A stretch of DNA of 64,000 nucleotides from Campylobacter sp. CNRCH_2014_0184h (GCF_025772985.1 NZ_JAKMTB010000003.1:62001-126000), one strand, 5' to 3'; positions 1-8,958 are shown, counted from the stretch's first letter. The notes: generated by a model not told the origin, from the letters alone. Translations and numbers: made by a program.

Positions 1-70
1 AAAAGTGCTTAATAATGTGGGAGATAAAAGCATTATGAGTTTTTTCAAAAAGCTTTTGGATCGTTTTTAG
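1..70 (+). CDS. 3' end of a probable flhG (flagellar MinD-like ATPase)
   Basis: An open frame runs in from the left edge and stops with TAG at 68-70, leaving only the last 22 codons. The C-terminus is basic and amphipathic, rich in Phe, Lys and Leu. Its identity rests only on position: in Campylobacter the gene before this small membrane protein and fliA is normally flhG, the MinD-family ATPase that sets flagellar number together with FlhF. Nothing in the visible residues is diagnostic, so this call is inference. Confidence 0.5.
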   Translation, partial: KVLNNVGDKSIMSFFKKLLDRF

Positions 71-84
71 ATTGAGGGAAAAAG

Positions 85-441
85 ATGAGACCAGAGAATT
101 TTGTTGCTTTTTTTACTGTTTGTGGTTTTTTTATAGGATTAATGTTTACCATAGTTAATATAGAAGATGCAGTAGAGATAGTTGTATATACTTGTTTGAT
201 TACTTTTGTATTTTATGTGTTAATCCATATAGTAATTATGATTTTTGTAGATGTTAATAAAATTAGCGGTAGAAGCTTTAATAAAGAAAAATACGAAAAT
301 GAAAATAATAGTTTTATAGCAGAATTAGCCGCAAGAGAAAAGAAAATGGATTACTTGCTTGAAAAACTTCAAGAAGAGCGTGAAGACCTTAAAAAGCTTG
401 AAAGCTCTTCAAAAAGAAAAGTAAAACATGCAGCCGCATAA
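85..441 (+). CDS. Small membrane protein with C-terminal coiled coil, flagellar operon
   Basis: A 118-residue protein of unknown function. Two hydrophobic segments (about residues 7-27 and 30-55) are followed by a charged, Glu/Lys-rich helix (about 70-115) likely to form a cytoplasmic coiled coil. The start ATG follows a GAGGG-type ribosome site. The gene lies between flhG and fliA, and its end overlaps the fliA start by 14 bases, so translation is probably coupled. The corresponding gene in C. jejuni (Cj0062c by position) is also annotated only as a membrane protein. A role in flagellar assembly is inference from context. Confidence 0.8.
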   Translation: MRPENFVAFFTVCGFFIGLMFTIVNIEDAVEIVVYTCLITFVFYVLIHIVIMIFVDVNKISGRSFNKEKYENENNSFIAELAAREKKMDYLLEKLQEEREDLKKLESSSKRKVKHAAA

Positions 442-1114
442 TGCCTATGCTTCTACGCTAAAAAAAGAACAAGATGATTTAGTCATCTCTTATATGCCAG
501 CATTAAGAGCTATGGCTTTTAGGCTTAAAGAGCGTTTGCCTGCAAGTATTGATGTAAATGATTTAATTAGTATTGGTGTAGAGGAAATGATCAAACTCTC
601 ACGCCGTTATGATAAAGAACAAAATGATAATTTCTGGGGTTTTGCAAGAAAAAGAGTTAATGGAGCTATGCTTGATTATCTAAGAAGCCTTGATGTAATG
701 AGTAGAAGCAATAGAAAAATCATCAAAGATATTGATGTTATCATAGATGAGTTTTATCAAGAAAATGAAAAAGAGCCTGATGATGAATATTTAGCACAAA
801 GACTAAATTTAGAAGTAGAAAAGGTAAAAGAAGCAAGAGCGGCTCATGCTATATCGCTTGTTATGCCTTTGGATGAACAGCTAAATTGCTTTAATGATAG
901 TAATATTATAGAACAAATAGAAAAAGAAGAATTAATAGAAAAAATCAATGCAGTTTTGGAAGAATTCAAAGAAAGAGAGAAGCTTGTAATACAGCTTTAT
1001 TATTATGAAGAATTAAATTTAAAAGAAATCGCAGAGATTTTAGAGATTAGCGAGTCAAGAATTTCACAAATTCATAAGCGTTTGCTTAAGAAGATTCGAG
1101 AAAGGCTAGTTTAA
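428..1114 (+). CDS. fliA: RNA polymerase sigma-28 factor FliA
   Basis: Flagellar sigma factor that transcribes late flagellar genes such as the major flagellin after FlgM is exported. The 228-residue protein has a region 2 helix set near residues 20-90, including the stretch NFWGFARKRV, and a region 4 helix-turn-helix at the end (LKEIAEILEISESRISQIHK). The chosen ATG at 428 gives an N-terminus like other Campylobacter FliA proteins. It lies inside the end of the preceding gene. The stop codon overlaps the fliM start (TAATG), so fliA and fliM are translationally coupled. Confidence 0.96.
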   Translation: MQPHNAYASTLKKEQDDLVISYMPALRAMAFRLKERLPASIDVNDLISIGVEEMIKLSRRYDKEQNDNFWGFARKRVNGAMLDYLRSLDVMSRSNRKIIKDIDVIIDEFYQENEKEPDDEYLAQRLNLEVEKVKEARAAHAISLVMPLDEQLNCFNDSNIIEQIEKEELIEKINAVLEEFKEREKLVIQLYYYEELNLKEIAEILEISESRISQIHKRLLKKIRERLV

Positions 1115-2205
1115 TGGCTGAGATACTTTCCCAAGAAGAAATTGATGCTCTTTTAGAAGTTGTTGATGATGATAGTGATGAAAGTGCAGCTTCTTCGAAA
1201 TTAGAAGAGCTAGAAGATAAAAGAGATATAGTAGTATATGATTTTAAGCGTCCAAACAGGGTTTCTAAAGAACAACTTCGTTCTATTAAAGGGATTCATG
1301 ATAAATTAGCAAGAAATCTTGCTTCGCAAATTTCATCTATGATGAGAAGTATAGTTGAGATTAAACTTCACTCGGTGGATCAAATGACTTATGGTGAGTT
1401 TTTAATGTCTTTGCCTTCGCCAACAAGCTTTAACGTTTTTTCAATTAAACCTTTAGATGGAAACTGCGTTTTAGAGATTAATCCAAGCATTGCTTTTCCT
1501 ATGATAGATAGACTTTTAGGTGGTCAAGGAGAGAGTTTTGACACCTTAAGAGAGCTTACAGAAATCGAGCTTAATTTGCTTGATTCTATTTTGCGTATTA
1601 TTATGCAAAGACTTAAAGAAAGTTGGATGAATGTTACTGAAATTTATCCAAGTGTTGAAGCAAAAGAATCAAGTCCAAATGTTGTGCAAATAGTTTCTCA
1701 AAATGAAATTGTTATCATGGTGGTAATGGAAATTATCATCGGAAATTCAAGTGGTATGGTTAATATTTGCTATCCGGTTGTGCATTTGGAAAGTATTTTG
1801 AGTCGTTTGGCAAATCGTGATATTATGATGGGTGAAACTTCGGCTAAAAAATCAAGAAATAAAGAACTTAAAACCTTGATCGGTCGTGCTGAGGTAATTT
1901 ATGAAGCTATGCTTGGTAAGACTTTTATCAATGTGAATGAATTTTTGGATTTAAAACAAGGGGATATTTTAAAGCTTGATAGAAGTGCAGACGATAAAGC
2001 TATAGTAGCTATTGATAAAAAAGAAGTATTTTTAGCTCAAGTGGGGCTTCATAGATTTAGAAAGTCAATTAAAATCTTAGAACTTATCAAAACTGATAAA
2101 GATGAGATTAAAGAAATGCTTGAAAAATATGAAGATGAAAGAAGAGCAAAAGCAAATTCGTATGATGATAATGAAGAACTAGAAGAGGAAGACGATGATC
2201 AATGA
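1114..2205 (+). CDS. fliM: Flagellar motor switch protein FliM
   Basis: Middle layer of the C-ring. It binds phospho-CheY and with FliG and FliN/FliY sets the direction of rotation. The N-terminal peptide LSQEEIDALL is the conserved CheY-binding segment. The central CheC-like domain covers about residues 45-230, and a SpoA (FliN-like) domain lies near residues 265-335. The last 25 residues are extremely acidic. The start overlaps the fliA stop by one base, and the end overlaps fliY by 11 bases, consistent with a single switch-complex transcript. Confidence 0.97.
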   Translation: MAEILSQEEIDALLEVVDDDSDESAASSKLEELEDKRDIVVYDFKRPNRVSKEQLRSIKGIHDKLARNLASQISSMMRSIVEIKLHSVDQMTYGEFLMSLPSPTSFNVFSIKPLDGNCVLEINPSIAFPMIDRLLGGQGESFDTLRELTEIELNLLDSILRIIMQRLKESWMNVTEIYPSVEAKESSPNVVQIVSQNEIVIMVVMEIIIGNSSGMVNICYPVVHLESILSRLANRDIMMGETSAKKSRNKELKTLIGRAEVIYEAMLGKTFINVNEFLDLKQGDILKLDRSADDKAIVAIDKKEVFLAQVGLHRFRKSIKILELIKTDKDEIKEMLEKYEDERRAKANSYDDNEELEEEDDDQ

Positions 2206-3034
2206 TTTTTTAGGCATATTCGTCAATGAATGTGTAAGTACAATAGAAGGTTTAACAGGAAAAAGTGCTGAATTTAGTGAGTATTATGAGTATGATGTAA
2301 ATTCTCAAGATTCTATGATTCCACCATTAGTTAGCGCTACTTTTAGCGTTAATAATGAAATGAAAATCAAAATCCTAGCCAGTGCGGTTTTAATGAGTGC
2401 AATTGGTGAGTGGATGATGGGAGAAGAAGAAATCTCCAAAAACAGTGAGCTAAATGAAGATGAAATGGATGCAGCCAAAGAAGCTATACAAAATATCATC
2501 TCAGCATTTTCTACAACCTTAGGCGCACAAAAAGAAATTCCAAAAATGGAGTTTAGTCTAGAAAATTGTGAATTTGTTGCAGATAGCTTAGAACTTGGTG
2601 GTTTTCATAAATTATATTTATATAATGTAAAAATAGCTGATTTAGAAGAAAAAATTTCTTTGGTTTTTGATGAAAAAATTTATAAGATTTTAACCAAAAC
2701 TGACTTAGAAGAAATTGTAGCAACAAGTGAAGATCATACACAAGATCATAAAGCCTTGGCTAATGTAGAAGAGCTAAGAAATATCGGTTTGATCATGGAT
2801 GTACGCTTACCTATAAGAGTGCGTATAGGTAGTAAAAAAATGCTTTTAAAAGATGTTTTAACCATGGATATAGGTTCGGTTATCGAGCTTGATCAATTAG
2901 CAAATGATCCTTTAGAAATTTTAATAGGTGATAAAAAAATCGCTTACGGGGAAGTAGTTATCGTAGATGGAAACTTTGGAGTGCAAATTACTGAGATAGG
3001 CTCTAAAAAAGAAAGATTAGAACAGCTAAGATGA
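2195..3034 (+). CDS. fliY: Flagellar motor switch protein FliY (FliN-family)
   Basis: C-ring component that, in epsilonproteobacteria, supplements or partners FliN. The 279-residue protein has an N-terminal CheC/FliY-like region (about 1-185) and a clear C-terminal SpoA domain (about 195-275), with the typical LPIRVRIGSKKM start and the GxVIELD and GEVVIVDGNFGVQI strands. It begins within the end of fliM and ends by overlapping the next start (ATGA at 3031). I do not see an intact CheC phosphatase signature, but this was judged by eye only. Confidence 0.93.
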   Translation: MINDFLGIFVNECVSTIEGLTGKSAEFSEYYEYDVNSQDSMIPPLVSATFSVNNEMKIKILASAVLMSAIGEWMMGEEEISKNSELNEDEMDAAKEAIQNIISAFSTTLGAQKEIPKMEFSLENCEFVADSLELGGFHKLYLYNVKIADLEEKISLVFDEKIYKILTKTDLEEIVATSEDHTQDHKALANVEELRNIGLIMDVRLPIRVRIGSKKMLLKDVLTMDIGSVIELDQLANDPLEILIGDKKIAYGEVVIVDGNFGVQITEIGSKKERLEQLR

Positions 3035-3666
3035 AAGAATATGTCATTGAAGATATTGCCTATCTTAAAGAATTAGAAAAAATTCAAAAAGGTATAACTT
3101 TTTTTGGTTCTGCGCGTTTAAAAGAAGATAATGAGTATTGTATTTTGGCTTCAAAATTAGCCCAGAAGTTAGCAGATCTTGGTTATAGTATCATCAGTGG
3201 TGGTGGCGGTGGTATTATGCAAGCTGCAAATTATGGGGCTATGCAAAGTCAAGCTTCACATTTAAAATCTTTTGGATTTAATATACATTTACCATTTGAG
3301 CAAAAAGCAAATGACTTTTTAGAGTATAATATCACTTTTAAGAGCTTAGCCATTCGCAAAATGGCTCTTATTCAAAAGAGTCTAGCTTTTGTGATTTTCC
3401 CAGGCGGCTTTGGAACATTAGATGAATTTTTTGAAATTCTTACTCTTAAACAACTTAGTTTTAAAAAGGATGTTCCTATTATTTTAGTTGGGCAAAAATT
3501 TTGGCAACCTCTTGATGAATTTATCAAAACTTCTCTACTAGGACTTGGAACTATATCTAAAAATGATGAGTTAAAGTATAGTATAAGTGATGATTTGGAT
3601 GAAATTATAAGAATGATAAAGGAAAAAGATGAAAATTCTTGTTGCAATGAGTGGGGGTGTAGATAG
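3031..3666 (+). CDS. LOG-family phosphoribohydrolase (TIGR00730-like)
   Basis: A 211-residue Rossmann-fold protein of the LOG ('lysine decarboxylase-like') family. Family members characterised in plants and some bacteria cleave nucleoside 5'-monophosphates of the cytokinin type or general purine NMPs. The Gly-rich [12 protein letters not shown] near residue 58 and the hallmark [10 protein letters not shown] near 128 are both present. It starts inside the fliY stop, and its last 38 bases lie inside mnmA in another frame, so expression is probably coupled to both. The physiological substrate in Campylobacter is not known. Confidence 0.88.
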   Translation: MKEYVIEDIAYLKELEKIQKGITFFGSARLKEDNEYCILASKLAQKLADLGYSIISGGGGGIMQAANYGAMQSQASHLKSFGFNIHLPFEQKANDFLEYNITFKSLAIRKMALIQKSLAFVIFPGGFGTLDEFFEILTLKQLSFKKDVPIILVGQKFWQPLDEFIKTSLLGLGTISKNDELKYSISDDLDEIIRMIKEKDENSCCNEWGCR

Positions 3667-4645
3667 TACTGTAACTGCTTATAAGTTAAAACAAGCAGGA
3701 CATGAGATTATAGGTTGTTATATGAAGCTTCATGGAAAAGCTAATTATCATGAAGAAAATATACAAAAAGTTGAAAAAGTTGCTAAATTTTTAGACATCA
3801 AATATCATATTTTAGACTTACAAGAAGATTTTAAAAATCAAGTTTATATGCCTTTTGTTAATACCTATAAGGAAGGTAAAACGCCAAATCCTTGCGCTTT
3901 GTGTAATCGTTTTATCAAGCTTGGCAAGCTTTTAGAATTTGCTAAGAGTTTAGGTTGTGAAAAATTAGCCACAGGTCATTATGCAAGGATAGAAAATGGT
4001 TTGATTAAAACTGCGGTTGATGAGAGTAAGGATCAAAGCTATTTTCTAGCAAATGCAGATAAAGAGGCTTTAGGGTATTTGATTTTTCCTCTTGGAGAGA
4101 TGAAAAAAGAAGATGTAAAAAAATTTGCTTCTACAATCGATATTTTAAAATCTTTTGCAACACAAAAGGAAAGTTCTGAGATTTGTTTCGTGGAAGATAC
4201 TTATGTGCAAGTTTTAGATCAGTTTATGGATACTAAAATTCCAGGTATTGTAAGAGATAGTAGTGGTAAAGAAGTAGGAAAACACGAAGGTTATATGCAC
4301 TATACCATAGGTAAAAGAAGAGGTTTTGAGGTGCGTGGGGCTCATGAACCACATTTTGTATTAAAAATTGATCCTAAGAAAAATGAAATCATAGTGGGTA
4401 AAAAAGAAGAGCTTAAGATAAGTGAATTTAACCTTGATAATATTAATTTATTTATCGATGCTAAAGAATTAGATTGTGAAGTAAAAATACGCTATAGATC
4501 AAGATCAACCCCATGTAAAGTTTTGATTAATGAAGATAAAAGTGCAAAAATTATCTTACAAGAGCCTGTTTATGGACTTGCTAGCGGACAAATGGCAGTA
4601 TTTTACGATAAAGATTTAGTGCTTGCAAGTGGATTTATAAATTAA
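3629..4645 (+). CDS. mnmA: tRNA-specific 2-thiouridylase MnmA
   Basis: Adds sulfur to the wobble uridine (s2U34) of the tRNAs for Lys, Glu and Gln. The 338-residue protein has the PP-loop SGGVDST at residues 8-14. The first catalytic Cys lies in [11 protein letters not shown] and the second in SSEICFVED, matching the pair that forms the transient disulfide. The downstream AANH and beta-barrel regions look complete, including [11 protein letters not shown]. The ATG at 3629 has a strong AAGGAAAAAG ribosome site, although it lies 38 bases inside the preceding gene. A terminator hairpin follows directly. Confidence 0.96.
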   Translation: MKILVAMSGGVDSTVTAYKLKQAGHEIIGCYMKLHGKANYHEENIQKVEKVAKFLDIKYHILDLQEDFKNQVYMPFVNTYKEGKTPNPCALCNRFIKLGKLLEFAKSLGCEKLATGHYARIENGLIKTAVDESKDQSYFLANADKEALGYLIFPLGEMKKEDVKKFASTIDILKSFATQKESSEICFVEDTYVQVLDQFMDTKIPGIVRDSSGKEVGKHEGYMHYTIGKRRGFEVRGAHEPHFVLKIDPKKNEIIVGKKEELKISEFNLDNINLFIDAKELDCEVKIRYRSRSTPCKVLINEDKSAKIILQEPVYGLASGQMAVFYDKDLVLASGFIN

Positions 4646-4649
4646 CGCT

Positions 4650-4667
4650 AAAGGGTTGCACCCTTTT
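4650..4667 (+). terminator. Terminator after mnmA
   Basis: AAAGGGT and ACCCTTT arms (7 bp) flank a three-base loop, followed by T residues, four bases after the mnmA stop. It would end the fliA-mnmA transcript. Confidence 0.8.
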
Positions 4668-4750
4668 TGGCGTTCACCCTTTATACTAACTTCTTTTTAA
4701 AAATTAAAATTATTTTATTGTAATAAAAAATAAGAAAATTGTAGTTGAGG

Positions 4751-4790
4751 TTTTTCTAAGATAGATTAAGTAAATCTTATCTTAGAAAAA
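4751..4790. terminator. Long inverted repeat, likely bidirectional terminator
   Basis: TTTTTCTAAGATA and its exact complement TATCTTAGAAAAA flank 14 bases in which GATT/AATC can pair further. It lies between convergent mnmA and the small secreted-protein gene. Each strand reads A-run, stem, T-run, as expected of a shared two-way terminator. Confidence 0.72.
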
Positions 4791-4815
4791 TTATATTGCA
4801 TTTGATAGGTTGATT

Positions 4816-5238
4816 TTATTCAGTCATATCAACAATTGCTCCACGATCTTCACATCTTTCTTTATTCCATTTTCTTGTATCACATGCTCCATAAACTATT
4901 TTATGTTTATTCAAATCGCCATTTTTATAGTTGATATAAACAACATCGCCATATTCTATTTCGCCTCTTGCAACATCTCCTAGCAATCCATCTTGTTCTA
5001 TTTTAATACCTTCAAAATCTTCAGCTACTTCAGGATGTTTTTCTTTTAAAGCATTTAAATCAACATCTTTAAGGTTTTTTATCACAACATTAGAGCCATA
5101 ATCTTTTTTTAAAGTTTTAATGAATAAATCATAACCACCTTTAGAACCTCTACTTGGATCATATTTATAATCTACTCCATTAGCACATGCTATAAAAGAA
5201 ATTAATGCTAAAGCACCAAACATTGTTTTTTTAATCAT
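4816..5238 (-). CDS. Small exported protein of unknown function
   Basis: A 140-residue protein that I do not recognise. It starts with a signal peptide: a basic MIKK, then a hydrophobic stretch to about residue 19. The sequence FIACANG fits either signal peptidase I cleavage after ACA or, less well, a lipoprotein site at Cys18. The mature part is charged and has two Cys near the C-terminus (in GACDTRKWNKERC), which could form a disulfide in the periplasm. The start is supported by an AAAGGAT ribosome site. It is monocistronic, with its own terminator shared with mnmA. Confidence 0.75.
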   Translation of the reverse strand: MIKKTMFGALALISFIACANGVDYKYDPSRGSKGGYDLFIKTLKKDYGSNVVIKNLKDVDLNALKEKHPEVAEDFEGIKIEQDGLLGDVARGEIEYGDVVYINYKNGDLNKHKIVYGACDTRKWNKERCEDRGAIVDMTE

Positions 5239-5304
5239 TTTTTATCCTTTTTGTTTTAGTTTATGAAGTTTATCATAAATGAAGTTAAATCAAAAAATTA
5301 CGAA

Positions 5305-5796
5305 TTAAAATATCTCCATAATACTTATATCAAACCATAAAAGATCAAATTTAAGTAAAATTCCATAAATCACAGCACTAAATAATCCTGCGAAAATTCC
5401 TGCTAAAACATCATCTAGCATTACACCTAAACCGCCTTTGGTTTTTTTGTCAATTTTACCTATGATAGAAGGTTTTGTGATATCAAAAAATCTAAATAAA
5501 ACAAAAGAAAGTAAAAAAGTAAAAACACTTTGCCCGCAAATTGCCAAAGCTAAAAACACTCCTACAACTTCATCTATTACAATATGGTTATCATCGTGTA
5601 TACCTGTTTGTTTTTCGTATTGATCGATGATTTTTATAGAGATTAAAAAAAGCAAAATTGCAAGTAAGATCAAGGTTCCTATGCCCAAATACCTTAAAAT
5701 AAAAAAAGCAGGGATTAGCGCTGCTATTGTGCCAAAAGTTCCTGGAGCTTTATTAACACTACCTGAATAAAAAAAAGTTAAAAATAATTTTTGCAT
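5305..5796 (-). CDS. pgpA: Phosphatidylglycerophosphatase A
   Basis: Inner-membrane phosphatase that converts phosphatidylglycerol phosphate to phosphatidylglycerol. The 163-residue protein has the family's opening FYSGSVNKAPGTFGT, the acidic motif HDDNHIVIDEVVG near residues 68-80, and DDVLAGIFAG near residue 128, with several membrane helices. It is the last gene of the minus-strand run ispDF-regulator-nucleotidyltransferase-pgpA and starts two bases after the previous stop. The same gene order is found in C. jejuni (Cj1607-Cj1610). Confidence 0.93.
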   Translation of the reverse strand: MQKLFLTFFYSGSVNKAPGTFGTIAALIPAFFILRYLGIGTLILLAILLFLISIKIIDQYEKQTGIHDDNHIVIDEVVGVFLALAICGQSVFTFLLSFVLFRFFDITKPSIIGKIDKKTKGGLGVMLDDVLAGIFAGLFSAVIYGILLKFDLLWFDISIMEIF

Positions 5797-5798
5797 GA

Positions 5799-6959
5799 TT
5801 ACACCATATATGACATTTGATGGAGTTTTATAAGTTGCTCATAAAATTCTTTATCGCCTCTATATTCTAAAATACCATGCGTAGGGAAAAGATTGCTATA
5901 GATATTTTGTTTATTATGGAAACGATTTGGAAAAAGCTCTGATAAAATCAAAGCAGAAATTTCTCTTCTTATAAAAACTGCTGGTGGAATGATACCAAGT
6001 CTGAGTAAATTTTTTAAAGAATCGCCATGATATTTCATATGATGATGAGCTCCATGTGGGCATGATTTGGTGCTTACTATCATTTTACACTCATCACAAA
6101 ATACAAATTCAGGAAGTATAGTTACTTCTATATTGTAATCTTTTGCAAAATCATCAAGTACAGTAAAGGCTCTGTTTTGATTAAAATACATTCCAAGCCC
6201 TGCGTGATTTTGTCCTACAAACAGTTTATTACAATCAAAACTTTTAGCCAAAGCACACTCAAGTACCGGATTTAAATGCGAGGCAAAAATTTTGATATTA
6301 TGTAAAGGTATGAGTAAAACTCTAGAAGATGGTAAATAATTTTGCGCAAAAACATCAAAGCAACGCTTTTTAAGTTTTAGGTTTAAACCATTACTTTCAT
6401 AAGATTCTATAAGGAAAATAATTACTAGATCAGATTGCTCTATAGCCCATCTTAAAATTCTTTCATGCGCTCTATGAAAAGGATCAAAACTTGAAACAAT
6501 AGCAGTGATATTAGAAGGGTTTAATCTTTTTTTGATTTTTTCAAAATCTTCTTTTATAGCCTTGATACGATTGTGATAAATTTCAAATTCACCACTAATG
6601 CAAATTTCTCCAAAATCATCAATCAAGCATGTATTAGGTGTAAAAATATCATTAATGTTTTTATCGTTTTTAAATTTACTTTCTAAGATGATGTGGCCTA
6701 CTATTTGATCATTGCATACAAAATCTATTTTGTCTTTAACTTTGGCATTTTCTATGATTTTTTTGTTTTCATTGTGTGGAGCAAAAGTTAAGGCATAGGG
6801 AAATTTATATCCGTTTATTGCTTCATTTTTTAAAAATTTATCTCTTTCTTGTTCGTTCATCAATTTTGTAAAAGAACCAAAAATTCCTTCTTTAATGAAA
6901 CATAAAACTTCGTATTCTTCTTCTGAGATTATAATGCTATTTTTTCTTTGTAATGCCAT
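5799..6959 (-). CDS. ATP-sulfurylase-like nucleotidyltransferase
   Basis: A 386-residue protein of the sulfate adenylyltransferase family. It has an N-terminal PUA-like part (about 1-150), then the nucleotide-binding DPFHRAHERI with the HxxH motif, GQNHAGLG in place of the classical GRDHAG loop, a likely zinc site made by CDEC and a later CPHG, and HGDSLKNLLRLGIIPP near the end. It resembles C. jejuni Cj1609. I see no APS kinase, PAPS reductase or sulfite reductase in this window, and the genus is not known to assimilate sulfate by this route, so the true substrate is uncertain. It overlaps the regulator upstream by 23 bases. Confidence 0.8.
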   Translation of the reverse strand: MALQRKNSIIISEEEYEVLCFIKEGIFGSFTKLMNEQERDKFLKNEAINGYKFPYALTFAPHNENKKIIENAKVKDKIDFVCNDQIVGHIILESKFKNDKNINDIFTPNTCLIDDFGEICISGEFEIYHNRIKAIKEDFEKIKKRLNPSNITAIVSSFDPFHRAHERILRWAIEQSDLVIIFLIESYESNGLNLKLKKRCFDVFAQNYLPSSRVLLIPLHNIKIFASHLNPVLECALAKSFDCNKLFVGQNHAGLGMYFNQNRAFTVLDDFAKDYNIEVTILPEFVFCDECKMIVSTKSCPHGAHHHMKYHGDSLKNLLRLGIIPPAVFIRREISALILSELFPNRFHNKQNIYSNLFPTHGILEYRGDKEFYEQLIKLHQMSYMV

Positions 6960-7812
6960 ATTTTTTCCTTTTTTCCCATAAAGATTTTCTTGAAATTCCT
7001 AATTTTTTGGATAAATCCGTATCAGGAAAGATATTTTGATAACTAATGATAATATGCTTAACATAATCATCAATGGTTAAAATTCCATTACTTTCAAAAC
7101 TTTTTTCATCTTCACCTAGCTCTAAAATTTGAAAATTGCTATGCTCAATATTCGTACTTGTATGTATAATAACAGCCTTTTTTAAAGCAAGGTTTAACAC
7201 CTTTTCTTTTTCTAAGGGCTTTAGGGTCTGAAAATTAACCAAATAATACAAAGAATTGTCTTTGAAAATTTTATCTAAATTTTGTTGGTGTGAAAGATCT
7301 ATATAAACATTTGCGATGTTGTGCTCATTAGTATAATTAAATACAAAATGATCAGCAAAAATTTGATTATTAGTTTTTAAAATCAAAGGTAATTTGAATT
7401 TTTTATAATCAAAAGTTGGTAGTTTTGCTGTTTCAAATTTATGTTTTAAATATGCTTGATAGGTGCTATTTAGCATAGTGATTTTTTTAAATTCTTGAAA
7501 ATGCTTAATCTTGCGCATTAATTCTTCTATCATGAAAGGTTTTTGTATGTAATCACTAGCACCAGATTTTAAAGGAGCTAAAACAGTATCTGAACTTATG
7601 TAAGATATGAGTAAAATAATGATTTTATGCTTAAAAATTTCTATAATATGTTCAAAATTAGCCATACTAGTAGAAAGCAAAATGATTTCATAATCATGAT
7701 GAGTCAGCTCATTAACATTTGCGATAATATCACAATCATAACCTATAGAATTAAGCTTTGATCCTATGCTTTGGGCTAAATAAAATTCATTTTCTACTAT
7801 TAAAACTTTCAT
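6937..7812 (-). CDS. Atypical orphan response regulator (CemR/HP1021 type)
   Basis: A 291-residue regulator related by synteny and architecture to C. jejuni Cj1608 (CemR) and H. pylori HP1021, which control energy metabolism and bind oriC. The receiver domain (residues 1-120) is degenerate: the acidic pair is EN, the phospho-acceptor position reads LLSTSM with no Asp, and only the Lys of QKPF remains. The C-terminus ends in a Fis-like helix-turn-helix, LGISRKSLWEKRKKYGI. I chose the ATG at 7812, which overlaps the ispDF stop (ATGA), over a TTG 12 bases upstream. Activity is probably independent of phosphorylation. Confidence 0.9.
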   Translation of the reverse strand: MKVLIVENEFYLAQSIGSKLNSIGYDCDIIANVNELTHHDYEIILLSTSMANFEHIIEIFKHKIIILLISYISSDTVLAPLKSGASDYIQKPFMIEELMRKIKHFQEFKKITMLNSTYQAYLKHKFETAKLPTFDYKKFKLPLILKTNNQIFADHFVFNYTNEHNIANVYIDLSHQQNLDKIFKDNSLYYLVNFQTLKPLEKEKVLNLALKKAVIIHTSTNIEHSNFQILELGEDEKSFESNGILTIDDYVKHIIISYQNIFPDTDLSKKLGISRKSLWEKRKKYGITKKK

Positions 7813-8924
7813 AATTTCATCCAATCAAAATATTTTAAATTTACACTTGCTAAAACAGCAATCCCTTCTTTCCTTCCTACAAAACCTAGATGTTCTGTAG
7901 TGGTAGCTTTGATATTGATTTTATTTGGTGTGGTTTTTAATGTTTTAGCTATATTAAAAGCAATAGCTTCTTTAAAATCTTTCATTTTAGGTGTTTGGGC
8001 TATGATGGTAATATCAGCATTTACAAGCTCAAAACCATAATTTTGCACCAAAGTATAAGCGATTTGTAATAAAAGCATAGAATCAGCATTTTTATACTGC
8101 ATATCATTATCTGGGAAAAGTTCACCAATATCTCCAAGCCCTGCTGCACCCAAAAGCGCATCAATTAGTGCATGAGCTAATACATCTCCATCAGAATGAG
8201 CTTTTAAACCCATACTTTCATGTACTTTTACTCCACCCAAAAGCAAGGCTCTTTGCTCTCCAAATTCATGCACATCAAAACCACTTCCATTAAAAATATC
8301 CCAAGATGGTTTTGGTAAATTTAAGCTTTTCAAATCTTCTTTAAAGGTAATTTTTTTCGCCAACTCATCACCTTGTACATACCAAATTTTACCACCAATA
8401 GCTTGTATAGCTGTACTATCATCGGTGAAGTTTGAGCTTTGTTCTAAAGCTTTTTTTAGCATACTTGTGCGCGAAAGTTGAGGGGTTTGTATGAGTTTGA
8501 TTTTATCTCTATCGATAGCTTCTTGAGCATAAATTGTAGTATCACTTACTTTTAAAACAGGTGTAATACAATCAGCTTTGTCATGATTTTCTATGATATT
8601 GTTAAAAAGGTTTTTAGAAATTAAAACCCTTGCAACATCACTAACTAAAACATATTCACTCTCAACCATACTTAAAGCATTGAGTAAAGATTGTGCTCTA
8701 GTTGTACCACCTTGGACAAATTTATATTCAGGGGCAAATTTTTTCATATAAGAAATATTACCAGAAGTAACAACTATTTGTTTAAAAGGATAAAAAGAAC
8801 TTAAATTTTTAGTAGCATAAAGCCATAAAGGTTGTTCACCTAGTCGTAAAAACTGCTTTTTTACCGGAGCATTAAATCTTGATGATTCTCCCGCAGATAG
8901 CATAATCAAGGAAATATCTAACAT
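7809..8924 (-). CDS. ispDF: Bifunctional IspD/IspF isoprenoid enzyme
   Basis: Fusion of 2-C-methyl-D-erythritol 4-phosphate cytidylyltransferase (residues 1 to about 205) and 2-C-methyl-D-erythritol 2,4-cyclodiphosphate synthase (about 212-371), two steps of the non-mevalonate pathway. The IspD half starts with LIMLSAGESSRF and continues with KKQFLRLG. The IspF half opens with GFDVHEFGEQRALLLGGV and has AHSDGDVLAHALIDALLGA and TTTEHLGFVGRKEG. The fusion is typical of epsilonproteobacteria and some alphaproteobacteria. The start has an AAGGTG ribosome site. It heads the four-gene minus-strand operon. Confidence 0.97.
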   Translation of the reverse strand: MLDISLIMLSAGESSRFNAPVKKQFLRLGEQPLWLYATKNLSSFYPFKQIVVTSGNISYMKKFAPEYKFVQGGTTRAQSLLNALSMVESEYVLVSDVARVLISKNLFNNIIENHDKADCITPVLKVSDTTIYAQEAIDRDKIKLIQTPQLSRTSMLKKALEQSSNFTDDSTAIQAIGGKIWYVQGDELAKKITFKEDLKSLNLPKPSWDIFNGSGFDVHEFGEQRALLLGGVKVHESMGLKAHSDGDVLAHALIDALLGAAGLGDIGELFPDNDMQYKNADSMLLLQIAYTLVQNYGFELVNADITIIAQTPKMKDFKEAIAFNIAKTLKTTPNKINIKATTTEHLGFVGRKEGIAVLASVNLKYFDWMKL

Positions 8925-8958
8925 TTGTTACACCTTAATTTCTTATTAATGTTACGAT

